The position numbers and the translations under genes are program-made. The notes under the pieces were generated by a model. The model saw nothing but the letters and a program-made list of their open reading frames with translations. It ran no database searches and was not told the DNA's origin. A DNA stretch of 60,580 nucleotides, from assembly GCA_040754395.1 (NCBI GenBank), contig JBFMCL010000021.1, positions 1 through 60,580 on the forward strand, in the 5' to 3' direction. Origin of the DNA: Nitrospirota bacterium (GTDB lineage Bacteria; Nitrospirota; Thermodesulfovibrionia; Thermodesulfovibrionales; SM23-35). Shown here in pieces: positions 45,275-53,346 of this stretch (position 1 is the first letter of the stretch; the number at the start of each line of letters is the position of its first letter).

Positions 45275-46417
45275 TTATTTAAAATCTACAAATCTCCCAT
45301 CATGAACGGTTAAAAGGCGAAGTGGCTTAACGACATCGCCATTATGTTCGAAAGTCACTTTCCCTCCAGGTCCTTCATAATCTTTAACCATGAAAAAACC
45401 ATTTCGAATTTGATCCACCGATGAACCACCCCCGAGTTCAATGGCTCTCACTAAAACATGCAGCGAGTCATAACCTTGGGCTGCAAAGACATCAGGTTCG
45501 GTGCCATATTTAGATTTAAAAGCCTGAACGAATTCTTGGATTACACGGTCACTACTGCTTTTATCATATGTTGGATATGTAAAAACCGCACCCTCAGCCC
45601 CTTGACCAGCCAACTCCAAGAGGGCTGGATCGTTGAGGCTATTAACTCCGAGAAATCGAGTCTTGAATCCCAACTCGCGAGCTTGTCTGAGAAGAATTGA
45701 AACCTCCTTCACGTAACCTGGTATGTAAACAGCTTCAGGCCTAGTGCCTCTTATTTTCACAAGTTGAGAGCGCAAGTCGGTTGCCCCTTGCGCATAACTT
45801 TCATATCCTACGATTGAACCGCCAAGTTTCTCAAATTCGCGCTTAAACACGTCCGCGATTCCTTGACCATACGCGGCATCTACAAATAGAATTGCTACCC
45901 GTCTAAGACCGAGATTCTTGTAGGCAACATTTGCCATTACTTGTCCGTCATAATTATCTGAAGGCCAGAGCCTAAAGAAATACTTCGTATTATTTGTTAA
46001 GGTCGCTTTTGTTGCTGTAGGTGAAAGTAAGATAATCTTTTCCTTTTCTGTAATAGGGATAATTGGTTCAGCAGTAGAACTCATAGCACCGCCAATAATA
46101 ATTCTCACTTTATCCGTACTGGTTAACTTGTTGAGGGCAGAGACTGATGTAGCTGGATTCCCTTGGTCATCTTCATAAATGACATGTAATTTTGTCATTC
46201 TTACTTGCTTCATAATCTCTTCAAGTGCTAAATCCATTCCCTTCTTTATGGCCTGCCCGTAAACACCAGCATCGCCCGTCAAAGGTAAAATCGCCCCTAT
46301 TTTTATCTCCTTCTCCTCTTTCTTTGTACACCCGAAAGAAAAGAACATTGCCGATGTTATGATGATTGAAATTATTACAATGACTGCTGAGGCCGGTTTA
46401 TGATTAATTCTATTCAT
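45275..46417 (-). CDS. livK: LivK-like substrate-binding lipoprotein
   Basis: A type I periplasmic binding protein, 380 aa. The signal sequence ends in the lipobox SFGC (Cys30), so it is lipid-anchored. The family pattern follows: KIGAILPLTGDAGVYGQAIKKG, EDDQGNPATSVSALNKL, IIGGAMSSTAEPI and SPTATKATLTNN. It would capture the ligand for LivHMGF; the ligand may be a branched or aromatic amino acid or another small molecule. ATG at 46417 has GGAGG six bases upstream, and a good promoter lies 33-62 bases upstream. It is the first gene of the nine-gene operon. Confidence 0.88.
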   Translation of the reverse strand: MNRINHKPASAVIVIISIIITSAMFFSFGCTKKEEKEIKIGAILPLTGDAGVYGQAIKKGMDLALEEIMKQVRMTKLHVIYEDDQGNPATSVSALNKLTSTDKVRIIIGGAMSSTAEPIIPITEKEKIILLSPTATKATLTNNTKYFFRLWPSDNYDGQVMANVAYKNLGLRRVAILFVDAAYGQGIADVFKREFEKLGGSIVGYESYAQGATDLRSQLVKIRGTRPEAVYIPGYVKEVSILLRQARELGFKTRFLGVNSLNDPALLELAGQGAEGAVFTYPTYDKSSSDRVIQEFVQAFKSKYGTEPDVFAAQGYDSLHVLVRAIELGGGSSVDQIRNGFFMVKDYEGPGGKVTFEHNGDVVKPLRLLTVHDGRFVDFK

Positions 46418-46449
46418 GGATTTCCTCCAACATATGAATTGTTAGCAAA

Positions 46450-46479
46450 ATTATATAGATTTTCACTATAGTTGTGCAA
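46450..46479 (-). promoter_or_regulatory. Promoter of the livK-led operon
   Basis: On the minus strand, TTGCAC (46474-46479) and TATAAT (46450-46455) are 18 bases apart, a good sigma-70-type pair. The start site would fall near 46443, giving a leader of about 25 bases with GGAGG before the ATG. Confidence 0.7.
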
Positions 46480-46678
46480 CAATGAAATTATAAGGGAAGG
46501 TTTTGAAAATAAACAAAAACTTTATGACTTGCGATTAGGAGGTGCACCAGTTTAAATGAAATGTACCATTATAGGCATAACAAAGAGCTAACCGACTGGC
46601 AACTATGCAGCCACAGAATTTCCAAGCAATACCGCTAAATTCCTCCTGAGTGGTTGGAACCCTTTGAGGACAGATTAG

Positions 46679-47671
46679 TCATTGCGTAGTATGCTTTCGG
46701 TATATTTGATCTAGTTCATCGGTATCATAGTCAAGAAGATATGCGCCACCATGTTTCTTAACTCTCAGAGGGCCTTCACTTGTAATCTTCTGGACGGTTA
46801 GTAGAATCTTGAAAATAGTTTTTCCACTTTCTCGAAATAAGAAATAATTCGCGTAATAATCCGACTGCAAAGTTAGGGGAAAGTCAGAAAAATTTGCTGT
46901 AGGCATATCATCATAAACTGGACGCGACAGATAATTTATCGTTCTTCCGTCATGATACCTTCCGTGCAATGCCTCTTGGATAATTGAGTATTCACCCATG
47001 CAGTTGTGTTTAATAATAATCGGTGTCTGCTCTAAGCAACCAGTACCTTTATGAGAATCCCAAAAATAATCCCAACCAATATAAGCTATTGACCTGACAT
47101 ATCTAAACCGCCCTTTTAAAAAAATCAATATATCATACGACGCACCGAAACTAAGATCCCAACTCTTACGGTATAGGCTTTCTTCAAATCGCGCATGCGC
47201 GACTTCATTTATAACGGAAAGGACAGCTTCCTCTTCAACTGGAAGCGCTGAACCGCCACTATTCCATTCTCGTTTTCGTAGACTTTCAAAGTATTCTTCG
47301 CCAGAGCCTTCGAAGAAATGGTCATTATAGAAGATTTCTTTTGGGTATAAGCAATTCCAGAGAAAACAATAGGGCTCTTTGTCGATAACCCATCCAATGA
47401 AATTCGTATGCAGGCTTCCGAAATCACCAACTTCATGCATCTTGAAAAAATGTTCTACAGATTCTTTGGTAACTCTTTTGTTGGAATAAGCCTTTTTTAA
47501 CGCAGTAATCACCTCTTTTGCGACGACACTGTAACCTGTCCAGCCAACAGCGAAATTGTTATTAATGACATATACTTTCTTCCTAAGTGATCGAAGCCCG
47601 CCTTTTGAAAGCGCCATGTCTCCTATCAGAACTGGAATACCTTTATGCCTGTATGCTGCAATCAGCGTCAT
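46679..47671 (-). CDS. Putative Ntn-hydrolase (proteasome-beta/HslV-like) protein
   Basis: The 330-aa protein opens MTLIAAYRHKGIPVLIGDMALS and continues RKKVYVINNNFAVGWTGYS. After Met removal the pattern is Thr1, Asp17 and Lys30/31, close to Thr1, Asp17 and Lys33 of HslV and proteasome beta subunits, with the following Gly-rich turn also in place. Residues beyond about 200 are not part of that fold and are unrecognised. A threonine-type peptidase or amidohydrolase is therefore suggested, but only from local motifs. No ATPase partner is adjacent. It follows the HEPN-like gene after 28 bases, so the two may form a pair. Confidence 0.5.
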   Translation of the reverse strand: MTLIAAYRHKGIPVLIGDMALSKGGLRSLRKKVYVINNNFAVGWTGYSVVAKEVITALKKAYSNKRVTKESVEHFFKMHEVGDFGSLHTNFIGWVIDKEPYCFLWNCLYPKEIFYNDHFFEGSGEEYFESLRKREWNSGGSALPVEEEAVLSVINEVAHARFEESLYRKSWDLSFGASYDILIFLKGRFRYVRSIAYIGWDYFWDSHKGTGCLEQTPIIIKHNCMGEYSIIQEALHGRYHDGRTINYLSRPVYDDMPTANFSDFPLTLQSDYYANYFLFRESGKTIFKILLTVQKITSEGPLRVKKHGGAYLLDYDTDELDQIYRKHTTQ

Positions 47672-47699
47672 TATTTGTTAATCCTGCTTCCCTCAGTCA

Positions 47700-48239
47700 T
47701 CAGACACCGGGGTGTCGCCTGACGGGCTCGCTGGCCTCAATCTTCTTGCTGATTGCCCGTAAGGTGTCGCAAAGTGAAGTCACTTCGGAAACGTATGTCT
47801 CCACGTCAAATCCGTGAATGTCCGGCCAAGATTGCCCTTTCAAGTTGAGATGGTATCGTAGATGCTGGTCAAATGGTTGTTCATCTTGAATCTTTTGTTC
47901 AATATCAGCTGCTGAAAAACCAAGGTAGGCTGGAATAAATGGAATAACGAAGTGTAAGTTAGGGTCTGGGTTGAGGCTTTCGTACTTAGTTTGGAGTGGT
48001 CTTAGAGAATGACCTTTAGGGCATATTCCGCCGTTCCTTCTGCCTATCCCGAATTTCAAAAAGAGTTCAACGCCGTGATAAGCAAGTGACATGATAACCT
48101 TTGCGTGATGAAAGGTATCAGGGAGTGCACCCGCCTTCATGTCCTTGCATAGATTTATGCTTGCGTCAAGATGCGCCAACCCAAGCTCAAGACATAGAGA
48201 CGGTGCATCAAGATGTTGAATCTGCCAACTTCCAATCAT
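47700..48239 (-). CDS. HEPN-like protein
   Basis: A 179-aa helical protein. The segment MSLAYHGVELFLKFGI followed by KGHSLRPLQTKY resembles the E-L-x-LK ... GHxL pattern of HEPN-domain proteins found in toxin and abortive-infection systems. A canonical R-x4-6-H RNase motif is not clear, so it may bind rather than cut nucleic acid. It lies in the element's defence-type cargo just upstream of the Ntn-hydrolase-like gene. Confidence 0.5.
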   Translation of the reverse strand: MIGSWQIQHLDAPSLCLELGLAHLDASINLCKDMKAGALPDTFHHAKVIMSLAYHGVELFLKFGIGRRNGGICPKGHSLRPLQTKYESLNPDPNLHFVIPFIPAYLGFSAADIEQKIQDEQPFDQHLRYHLNLKGQSWPDIHGFDVETYVSEVTSLCDTLRAISKKIEASEPVRRHPGV

Positions 48240-48293
48240 CTTGTCACCATTTTTAAATACGATAGGGTTATTCCCTTCGCCTTGAATAATTTC

Positions 48294-49100
48294 TTAGCCC
48301 TCATAAGGTTTTGTAGTCCGGCACTTGGGATATCTTGAACAGCCCCAAAACTTTTGACCGATATTCGAGCCTTTTCCTGCGGTTCTCAGCACCATTTCAC
48401 TGCCGCATTGTGGACAAACAAGAGATGCCTTTGAGACAGGCAGCGCTGCTTTGTGATCAGGCTGAACGTTTTTAATGAATTCCAATAGTTGAGAACCTTC
48501 GACCAGATCGATGGGTTTGTTTGCTGCGAAATTCCTTGCTTCCTGAGTAAAGAAACCAGAAGTCATTAAAATTGACTTATTTGCATTTTGTGAAGTCTGA
48601 ACGCCATATAATTCTCGAACTTTGTCAACGCCGACTTTAATATTCCGCCATTGTTTGCATTGAACAAGGATCAATTCGCCGTTCTTTTTCAACGTCAAAT
48701 CGATGCCACCATCAGGACCAGCAATGGCATTTTCATATACAGTATATCCTTGTCTCCGGTAAGCTTCCCCAACCAATTCTTCAAATTCCTTCCAGTTTAA
48801 ATTACGAACAGTATCAATAGATTCCTGCCTGTCCAGGAGCTTACGCTTGCGCCAGGAATTAATTGCCGAAATGGGAGCAGGGATTAATAAAACCAGTGCA
48901 ATTATCGGAGCAAGTGAGGGCGCGGCGTTAGCCAGTCCTTTGAAAAGCATATATGTCGTGTCTGTAGGCCCCTTTTGCTGAAGTTCTATTGAGGGAATGA
49001 AGTATTTGAGAATAAGATATGAAATGCCGGATAACGCAACACTAACCCACCACGGAAAGAGAGCCAACAGGTCGAGAATTGAATCATTTTTTCTTGCCAT
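48294..49100 (-). CDS. Membrane-anchored Mrr-family restriction endonuclease with topoisomerase zinc finger
   Basis: Two N-terminal membrane helices (residues about 13-33 and 55-80) are followed by an Mrr-type PD-(D/E)XK domain: NWKEFEELVGEAYRRQGYTV, then GPDGGIDLTLKKNGELILVQCKQW with catalytic D and Q-C-K. The C-terminus carries a C4 topoisomerase-type zinc finger (CPQCGSEMVLR ... FWGCSRYPKC). Mrr proteins usually cut modified DNA; anchoring at the membrane suggests action on entering DNA (inference). It is 268 aa and lies beside the restriction-modification pair. Confidence 0.85.
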   Translation of the reverse strand: MARKNDSILDLLALFPWWVSVALSGISYLILKYFIPSIELQQKGPTDTTYMLFKGLANAAPSLAPIIALVLLIPAPISAINSWRKRKLLDRQESIDTVRNLNWKEFEELVGEAYRRQGYTVYENAIAGPDGGIDLTLKKNGELILVQCKQWRNIKVGVDKVRELYGVQTSQNANKSILMTSGFFTQEARNFAANKPIDLVEGSQLLEFIKNVQPDHKAALPVSKASLVCPQCGSEMVLRTAGKGSNIGQKFWGCSRYPKCRTTKPYEG

Positions 49101-49122
49101 TAATTTGTCTGTATTGCCGAAC

Positions 49123-49917
49123 TTAATCAGCAGAACGCAGACTGTATTTCTTTAAATCTTCAGGGGAAAGCTCTTCAGGTGGCACAAGCCTATAGTGCTT
49201 CTCTGAGACTATGACGATTCCGGCTTCGGAATCTTCCAGTTCAAAAATAGCTATGATGTTGTCCCGCATGAATTGTGCAGCAATTAACTTACATATCAGA
49301 TTAGGAAATTTTGCGAGGCAGACTGCCAAGTCCTGTTCAAATTGCACAATTCCAAGCTTGTCTGTCCCGCCTTTAGCTTGAACCGGGAGAACGTAGTGTG
49401 CTCCTCTCTTATCAATCCCGATATAAATTTCATCTGTTTCCACCTGGCCTATCTGGGGAGCTGTTGTTCTTAGGTGGTTCTGCAAAGAATAACAGGTCAG
49501 GCCGGTGAAGATATCAACTAATCGATTGTAGCGGATCTTTGCCAACAATGCCTGTTCATCGTTCAAAGCATATTTTTCTATGACTCCAGGTGTAGCGTCC
49601 GGTATCTTAATTTCAGCAAGTTTTGGATTTGGGGTAATGCTGGCAATGGCCGCCAATTCAAAGACATACTTGGCGGTTCCTGCCGGTCTGATTACCCATG
49701 ATGCATTCTCCGGAGCTTTTGCCAGAATCGATTGAGGCAAGTCTGAACGATACCGGAAAGAATAAATGAGATCGCCTATGTTTTTTGGCAGTTTTATTCC
49801 GAGTTTTTTCGCTGCCTCGATTATATCTGATCTCTGGAAAGGTACCCTTGACGCACCTTCAGAGTAATGTTTGAAAAATATTGCTTCAATAATCTGAACA
49901 TAACGGTTCTTCTTCAT
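49123..49917 (-). CDS. Putative Type II restriction endonuclease
   Basis: Paired with the adjacent DNA methyltransferase. ATG at 49917 is chosen because AGGAG lies five bases upstream; an earlier ATG at 49938 overlaps the methyltransferase. Around residues 160-185, VETDEIYIGIDKRGAHYVLPVQAKGG gives a D ... (E/Q)-A-K PD-(D/E)XK-like core. The N-terminal 60 residues look like a winged-helix or recognition domain. Cleavage specificity cannot be read. Length 264 aa, normal for this class. Confidence 0.7.
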   Translation of the reverse strand: MKKNRYVQIIEAIFFKHYSEGASRVPFQRSDIIEAAKKLGIKLPKNIGDLIYSFRYRSDLPQSILAKAPENASWVIRPAGTAKYVFELAAIASITPNPKLAEIKIPDATPGVIEKYALNDEQALLAKIRYNRLVDIFTGLTCYSLQNHLRTTAPQIGQVETDEIYIGIDKRGAHYVLPVQAKGGTDKLGIVQFEQDLAVCLAKFPNLICKLIAAQFMRDNIIAIFELEDSEAGIVIVSEKHYRLVPPEELSPEDLKKYSLRSAD

Positions 49918-49925
49918 GCAGTCTC

Positions 49926-51260
49926 CTATCCGGGCCAACGCAGGATAACAACCTCTTCTCTTAATTGAGCTGAAGTTGCAGTAGCAAATCTCGTGCGGAA
50001 CAACTCGATTTCTGCTAACTCATATCCTAATGATTGAGCGATCTCTGCTAACAGTTCACCAGTGCGAATCATCACCTTAAAATAAGAAGCCTGATCGCCT
50101 ACAACGTAAGCCAAAAGCGCACCTTTCTTTAAGACATGACGTAGATCGGCGAAATGTTTAGCCATTCCCCCGAAATACTGAACAGTAACCCGACTGTAGA
50201 GTTTCTCGAAACCGGAAGTTTTTTTCAGTTGAATTCTTTTTCTTTCGATCATTTCAGCAAGGTTCAGGACATTTTCGTTGTTTGCAACCCATTTATCGTC
50301 TTCATCGTCTTTATAGATTCCACGGGTATTTGAACGAATCAGGGTCTTTTTGAATTTTCTCAGCTCCTCCAGATTATTTATAAATCCTAATAAGACTGAT
50401 TCCAGCCTCGTTGTTCTGGTATAGTCTTTTTCATTTGGATAGGGCGGGGATGTTATCACAAAATCAACACTGTCATGGTCAAGCATTTTGCTGATTTGAC
50501 GAGAATCGCCCAGAATTGCTTTGCATGGTGGGTACGTGTTTCCTTCGATCGAGGCAACGTCTCTCGCAATTTTATCGATTTCCCCTAACCAGGAGCTAAT
50601 AACCGGATAATCCAATTTCGATTTTCCAACTCCAACCTCCGGCCCAAATTTGAGGTTGCTTATTTTAAAAACGAGCGCGTTTGCCAGAGCTAACAAGGCA
50701 TGGTTAAAGCATGGATGATCTTTGTATCGTCTTAGGGTGTTCAACAGTCTTAGTGTCTTATGCAATGGAAGGGGGCTTATTGAGTTCGTAATAAGCAGTT
50801 TTCGGGCGTGCGCGTCGAGCGTGTTCAGATTGAGTTCCGGGATATTCCCCCCAAGAGTCGGAGCGTCTGCAATGCCTTCGGATTTGAGTTCCTCGACTGC
50901 TTCAGATGCAACTTCATGCGCCATTGCTTCAAGTTCTTCTCCCTTAATGCTCCAGTCAGTCTTTACAGAGGTTGCAAAATGTGCAAACGGGTTTGCTTCA
51001 ATGCCGATTGCGGGTATTCTGTTGAGCTTCGACTCTACTACGGTCGTGCCGGTCCCGCAGAAGGGGTCAAGGATAACTTTGCTTTCATCGATATTGAATT
51101 TACGGATGTAATGCCGGACTAAATGGGGTGGGAAAGAAAGGACAAAACGATACCAGTCATGAAACATGCTGTCATTAGGGTCAAGCTTGTTCTTCTTTCC
51201 GTTCTTAAGCTTAGTATCGTCAGGTACTTTTATTCCAGGGATTTCAATTTGTAATTGCAA
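49926..51260 (-). CDS. DNA methyltransferase of the Type II-like system
   Basis: The SAM-binding motif DPFCGTGTTVVESKL (about residue 60) precedes the catalytic motif ITSPPYPNEKDYTRT (about 265). This is the alpha-like or TRM11-like order, and SPPY is usual for N4-cytosine or N6-adenine enzymes. Length 444 aa. Its stop lies just past the endonuclease start, so the modification enzyme is made first, as protective systems require. Promoter sequence is probably in the AT-rich 51261-51340 stretch. Confidence 0.85.
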   Translation of the reverse strand: MQLQIEIPGIKVPDDTKLKNGKKNKLDPNDSMFHDWYRFVLSFPPHLVRHYIRKFNIDESKVILDPFCGTGTTVVESKLNRIPAIGIEANPFAHFATSVKTDWSIKGEELEAMAHEVASEAVEELKSEGIADAPTLGGNIPELNLNTLDAHARKLLITNSISPLPLHKTLRLLNTLRRYKDHPCFNHALLALANALVFKISNLKFGPEVGVGKSKLDYPVISSWLGEIDKIARDVASIEGNTYPPCKAILGDSRQISKMLDHDSVDFVITSPPYPNEKDYTRTTRLESVLLGFINNLEELRKFKKTLIRSNTRGIYKDDEDDKWVANNENVLNLAEMIERKRIQLKKTSGFEKLYSRVTVQYFGGMAKHFADLRHVLKKGALLAYVVGDQASYFKVMIRTGELLAEIAQSLGYELAEIELFRTRFATATSAQLREEVVILRWPG

Positions 51261-51352
51261 TTCTCTCTTCTTTCTATGCGTTTAACTTTTTGTTAATACT
51301 ACTACATTTTTAGCGAAAAACAAAACAGAAATTATGATTTCAAATCCCATAT

Positions 51353-51418
51353 GGGGACAACGGGGACATGAATTTAGTTGTAATTAAAAGGGACACAATG
51401 GGGACAATAGGGACATTT
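51353..51418 (+). repeat. GGGACA iteron-like cluster, tRNA-Leu element terminus
   Basis: At least five GGGACA units lie here (two in 51353-51369, three in 51389-51416). The three-unit block matches 8182-8212 of island 1 almost exactly. Both lie just before the 123-bp repeat, so the arrangement is conserved between the two islands. Confidence 0.65.
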
Positions 51419-51423
51419 TCTTA

Positions 51424-51546
51424 CTGTAGTAAAATTGTAGTAGTTTTATGCGTTTTATGCAGATTTGACGGCAATAGCCGGAATATATAGAAATGCTTTT
51501 TCTGCTTACTAATCAAAGTGTTACGCTGAAACCATTGCCAGTAGCC
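51424..51546. repeat. 123-bp terminal repeat, copy 2
   Basis: This is the partner of 8363-8485 (five substitutions, no gaps). Its opening motif CTGTAGTAAAATTGTAGTAG also resembles CTGTAGTAGAATTGTCGTAG at 30296-30315 in the integrase 3' end. This suggests the integrase binds related arm sites at both ends of the element. Confidence 0.85.
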
Positions 51547-51571
51547 GATTGCTGTTTTTTGTTCTGGCCAC

Positions 51572-51612
51572 ATTTTGAGTCCGGCGCGTCTGCCAATTCC
51601 ACCACACCGGCA
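51572..51612. repeat. Integrative element att site, right copy (41-bp direct repeat)
   Basis: An exact copy of 30201-30241. It is the displaced original 5' half of tRNA-Leu(CAA) and lacks the variable arm, T arm and CCA, so it is not a gene. It fixes the element's right boundary. Confidence 0.93.
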
Positions 51613-51665
51613 TGATCAGAAGTCAGCTACAGTGATCAGAAGAACAAAAAAAACGACCGATACCG

Positions 51666-51869
51666 CTACTTTTTCTGCGTGCGAATGAAATGTGCGATTG
51701 AACGGTCATAGGTGCGTTCAGCTTCTTTCGTAAAGAAGCACGCGGGAAGTTCGCCGTTCCTCCTGTGATAGTGAAGGCATTCACAGCATTTGCTTTTCCT
51801 CTCGCACGGCTCATACGTGCATGTGCAGAATTTCCTGAATTTTTCCTGAATGCATTCCATGACTTTCAA
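51666..51869 (-). CDS. DUF6485-like small cysteine-rich protein
   Basis: A 67-aa protein with cysteines spaced [21 protein letters not shown], then ELPACFF and a tail [12 protein letters not shown]. This is the pattern of the small DUF6485 family of anaerobes. It probably binds a metal, perhaps zinc or an Fe-S cluster, through the His/Cys set; no function is established. It is 38 bases downstream of mnmE on the same strand. It was the neighbour of tRNA-Leu before the element inserted. Confidence 0.75.
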   Translation of the reverse strand: MKVMECIQEKFRKFCTCTYEPCERKSKCCECLHYHRRNGELPACFFTKEAERTYDRSIAHFIRTQKK

Positions 51870-51907
51870 TTGTACATTTTACATTTTGTTTTTTGCAACG
51901 AAAAGGG

Positions 51908-53302
51908 CTATTTGCCGATACAGAATTCGCTGAATATCCTGTCCAGTATATCCTCTGTTGTGATTGCTCCGACGACGGTGCCGAGATTGTCCAGGGCCGT
52001 CCTGAGCTCAAGGGCATGTATCTCAAGGGGCTGATTTTCCGTCAAGGTCTGTGCTGCCCTGCCGAGAGATGCGACTGCTTGTTCTATCGCCGTTTTATGT
52101 CTGAGATTTGTGACCACGACACCCTCCCTTTCCTCTTTCCAGTCACTCAGACAGGTGGTGAAGATTGCGTCTTTCAGTTCCTCGAGACCGTCTCCCCTTG
52201 TGGCAGAAACATCCAGCGCACGGGGAGCGGTAGCGATGAGTCGTGAAATGAGAAAATTCATGTCAGCCAATGAAGGAAGGTCGCACTTATTGAAGACGAT
52301 GATCGTGCGCTTTGGCTTTATCTTTTCAATCACCTCAATATCTTCATCAGTAAGGGGTTCACTCCGGTCAAAGACAGCGATTACAAGATCAGCGTTCTCG
52401 ATGCTCTGCAGGCTCCTTTTCACTCCTTCCTGTTCGGCGGTCTCCCTGACTTCCCTGATTCCTGCCGTATCCATGATCCTCAGGGGAAGTCCGTTGATAT
52501 TCAGATATTCCTCGATTATGTCACGCGTTGTGCCGGGGGTGTCTGTAACAATCGCCCGGTCTTTCCTGAGCAGTGCATTCAGGAGAGAAGATTTTCCGAC
52601 ATTGGGCCTTCCGATAATCGCCGTTGAAAGCCCTTCCCTGAAAAAGCGGGCTTCATCGTATGTCTTCAGCAGCTTCTCGAGTTCATCGCGGATTATGCAT
52701 ATTTCCCTGAGCAGGTCCTGTGCTGCTGCGGTTTCGATCTCATCCTCGGGGAAATCGATACAGGCTTCGACTTGGACGCATATCTCCGTCAGCCGGTCCC
52801 TCAGTCCGGTTATCTTTTCAGAAAGGCCTCCCTGCAACTGCTCAACGGCGATCCTTCTGCTTTCGTCTGTTTTTGCCCGGATGAGATCGAGCACTGCCTC
52901 TGCCTGGCTCAGATCTATCCTGCCGTTTATGAAGGCCCTTTTCGTAAACTCCCCGGGTTCTGCAAGCCGCACCCCCTGTTTCAGGACAAGGTCAAGGGTT
53001 TTCCGGACAGTGATCATGCCACCGTGGCAGTTTATCTCGACCACATCCTCTTTTGTATAGGAATGCGGGGATTTCATGACAGTCACCAGTACTTCATCCA
53101 CCTTTTCGCCGGTGAACGGGTCTCTGATGTGACCGTAGACCATGCTGTACGGTTTCACACTGCCGAGAGTGCAATTTTTTGGCGAGGAGAAGAGTTTCTC
53201 CGCAGTCCGGACCGAATGTTTTCCGCTCAGCCTCACGATGCCGATGCCTCCTTCGCCGAGCGGTGTGGAGATTGCTGCTATGGTATCTTCAGGTGAGCGC
53301 AT
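51908..53302 (-). CDS. mnmE: tRNA modification GTPase MnmE
   Basis: MnmE with MnmG installs the cmnm5/nm5 group on U34 of several tRNAs. The N-terminal tetrahydrofolate-binding domain starts DTIAAISTPLGEGGIGIVRLSG. The G domain has G1 GRPNVGKSSL (about residue 224), switch DTPGTTRD, G3 DTAG and G4 NKCD. The C-terminal FCIGK with the conserved Cys is intact. Length 464 aa, as expected. It lies downstream of yidC in the classical ribosome-protein/YidC cluster. Confidence 0.97.
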   Translation of the reverse strand: MRSPEDTIAAISTPLGEGGIGIVRLSGKHSVRTAEKLFSSPKNCTLGSVKPYSMVYGHIRDPFTGEKVDEVLVTVMKSPHSYTKEDVVEINCHGGMITVRKTLDLVLKQGVRLAEPGEFTKRAFINGRIDLSQAEAVLDLIRAKTDESRRIAVEQLQGGLSEKITGLRDRLTEICVQVEACIDFPEDEIETAAAQDLLREICIIRDELEKLLKTYDEARFFREGLSTAIIGRPNVGKSSLLNALLRKDRAIVTDTPGTTRDIIEEYLNINGLPLRIMDTAGIREVRETAEQEGVKRSLQSIENADLVIAVFDRSEPLTDEDIEVIEKIKPKRTIIVFNKCDLPSLADMNFLISRLIATAPRALDVSATRGDGLEELKDAIFTTCLSDWKEEREGVVVTNLRHKTAIEQAVASLGRAAQTLTENQPLEIHALELRTALDNLGTVVGAITTEDILDRIFSEFCIGK

Positions 53303-53346
53303 ATCCTCATGTCCTTCTGTTCGGGCAGACAGGAAAGCAGCCGATA

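Larger units (their letters stand above)
51261..51665. other. Intergenic: right terminus of the tRNA-Leu element and junction
   Basis: No gene is visible in these 405 bases. They contain an AT-rich promoter-like stretch, two GGGACA clusters, the 123-bp terminal repeat, 25 bases of spacer, the 41-bp att copy, and a short repeat GATCAGAAG (51614-51622 and 51634-51642) in the chromosome just outside it. The sequence beyond 51613 is the ancestral upstream flank of tRNA-Leu. Confidence 0.75.

Noticed and set aside
52110-53060. 316-aa plus-strand frame opposite mnmE
   Set aside because: Serine-rich antisense shadow of mnmE, which is intact with all GTPase motifs.
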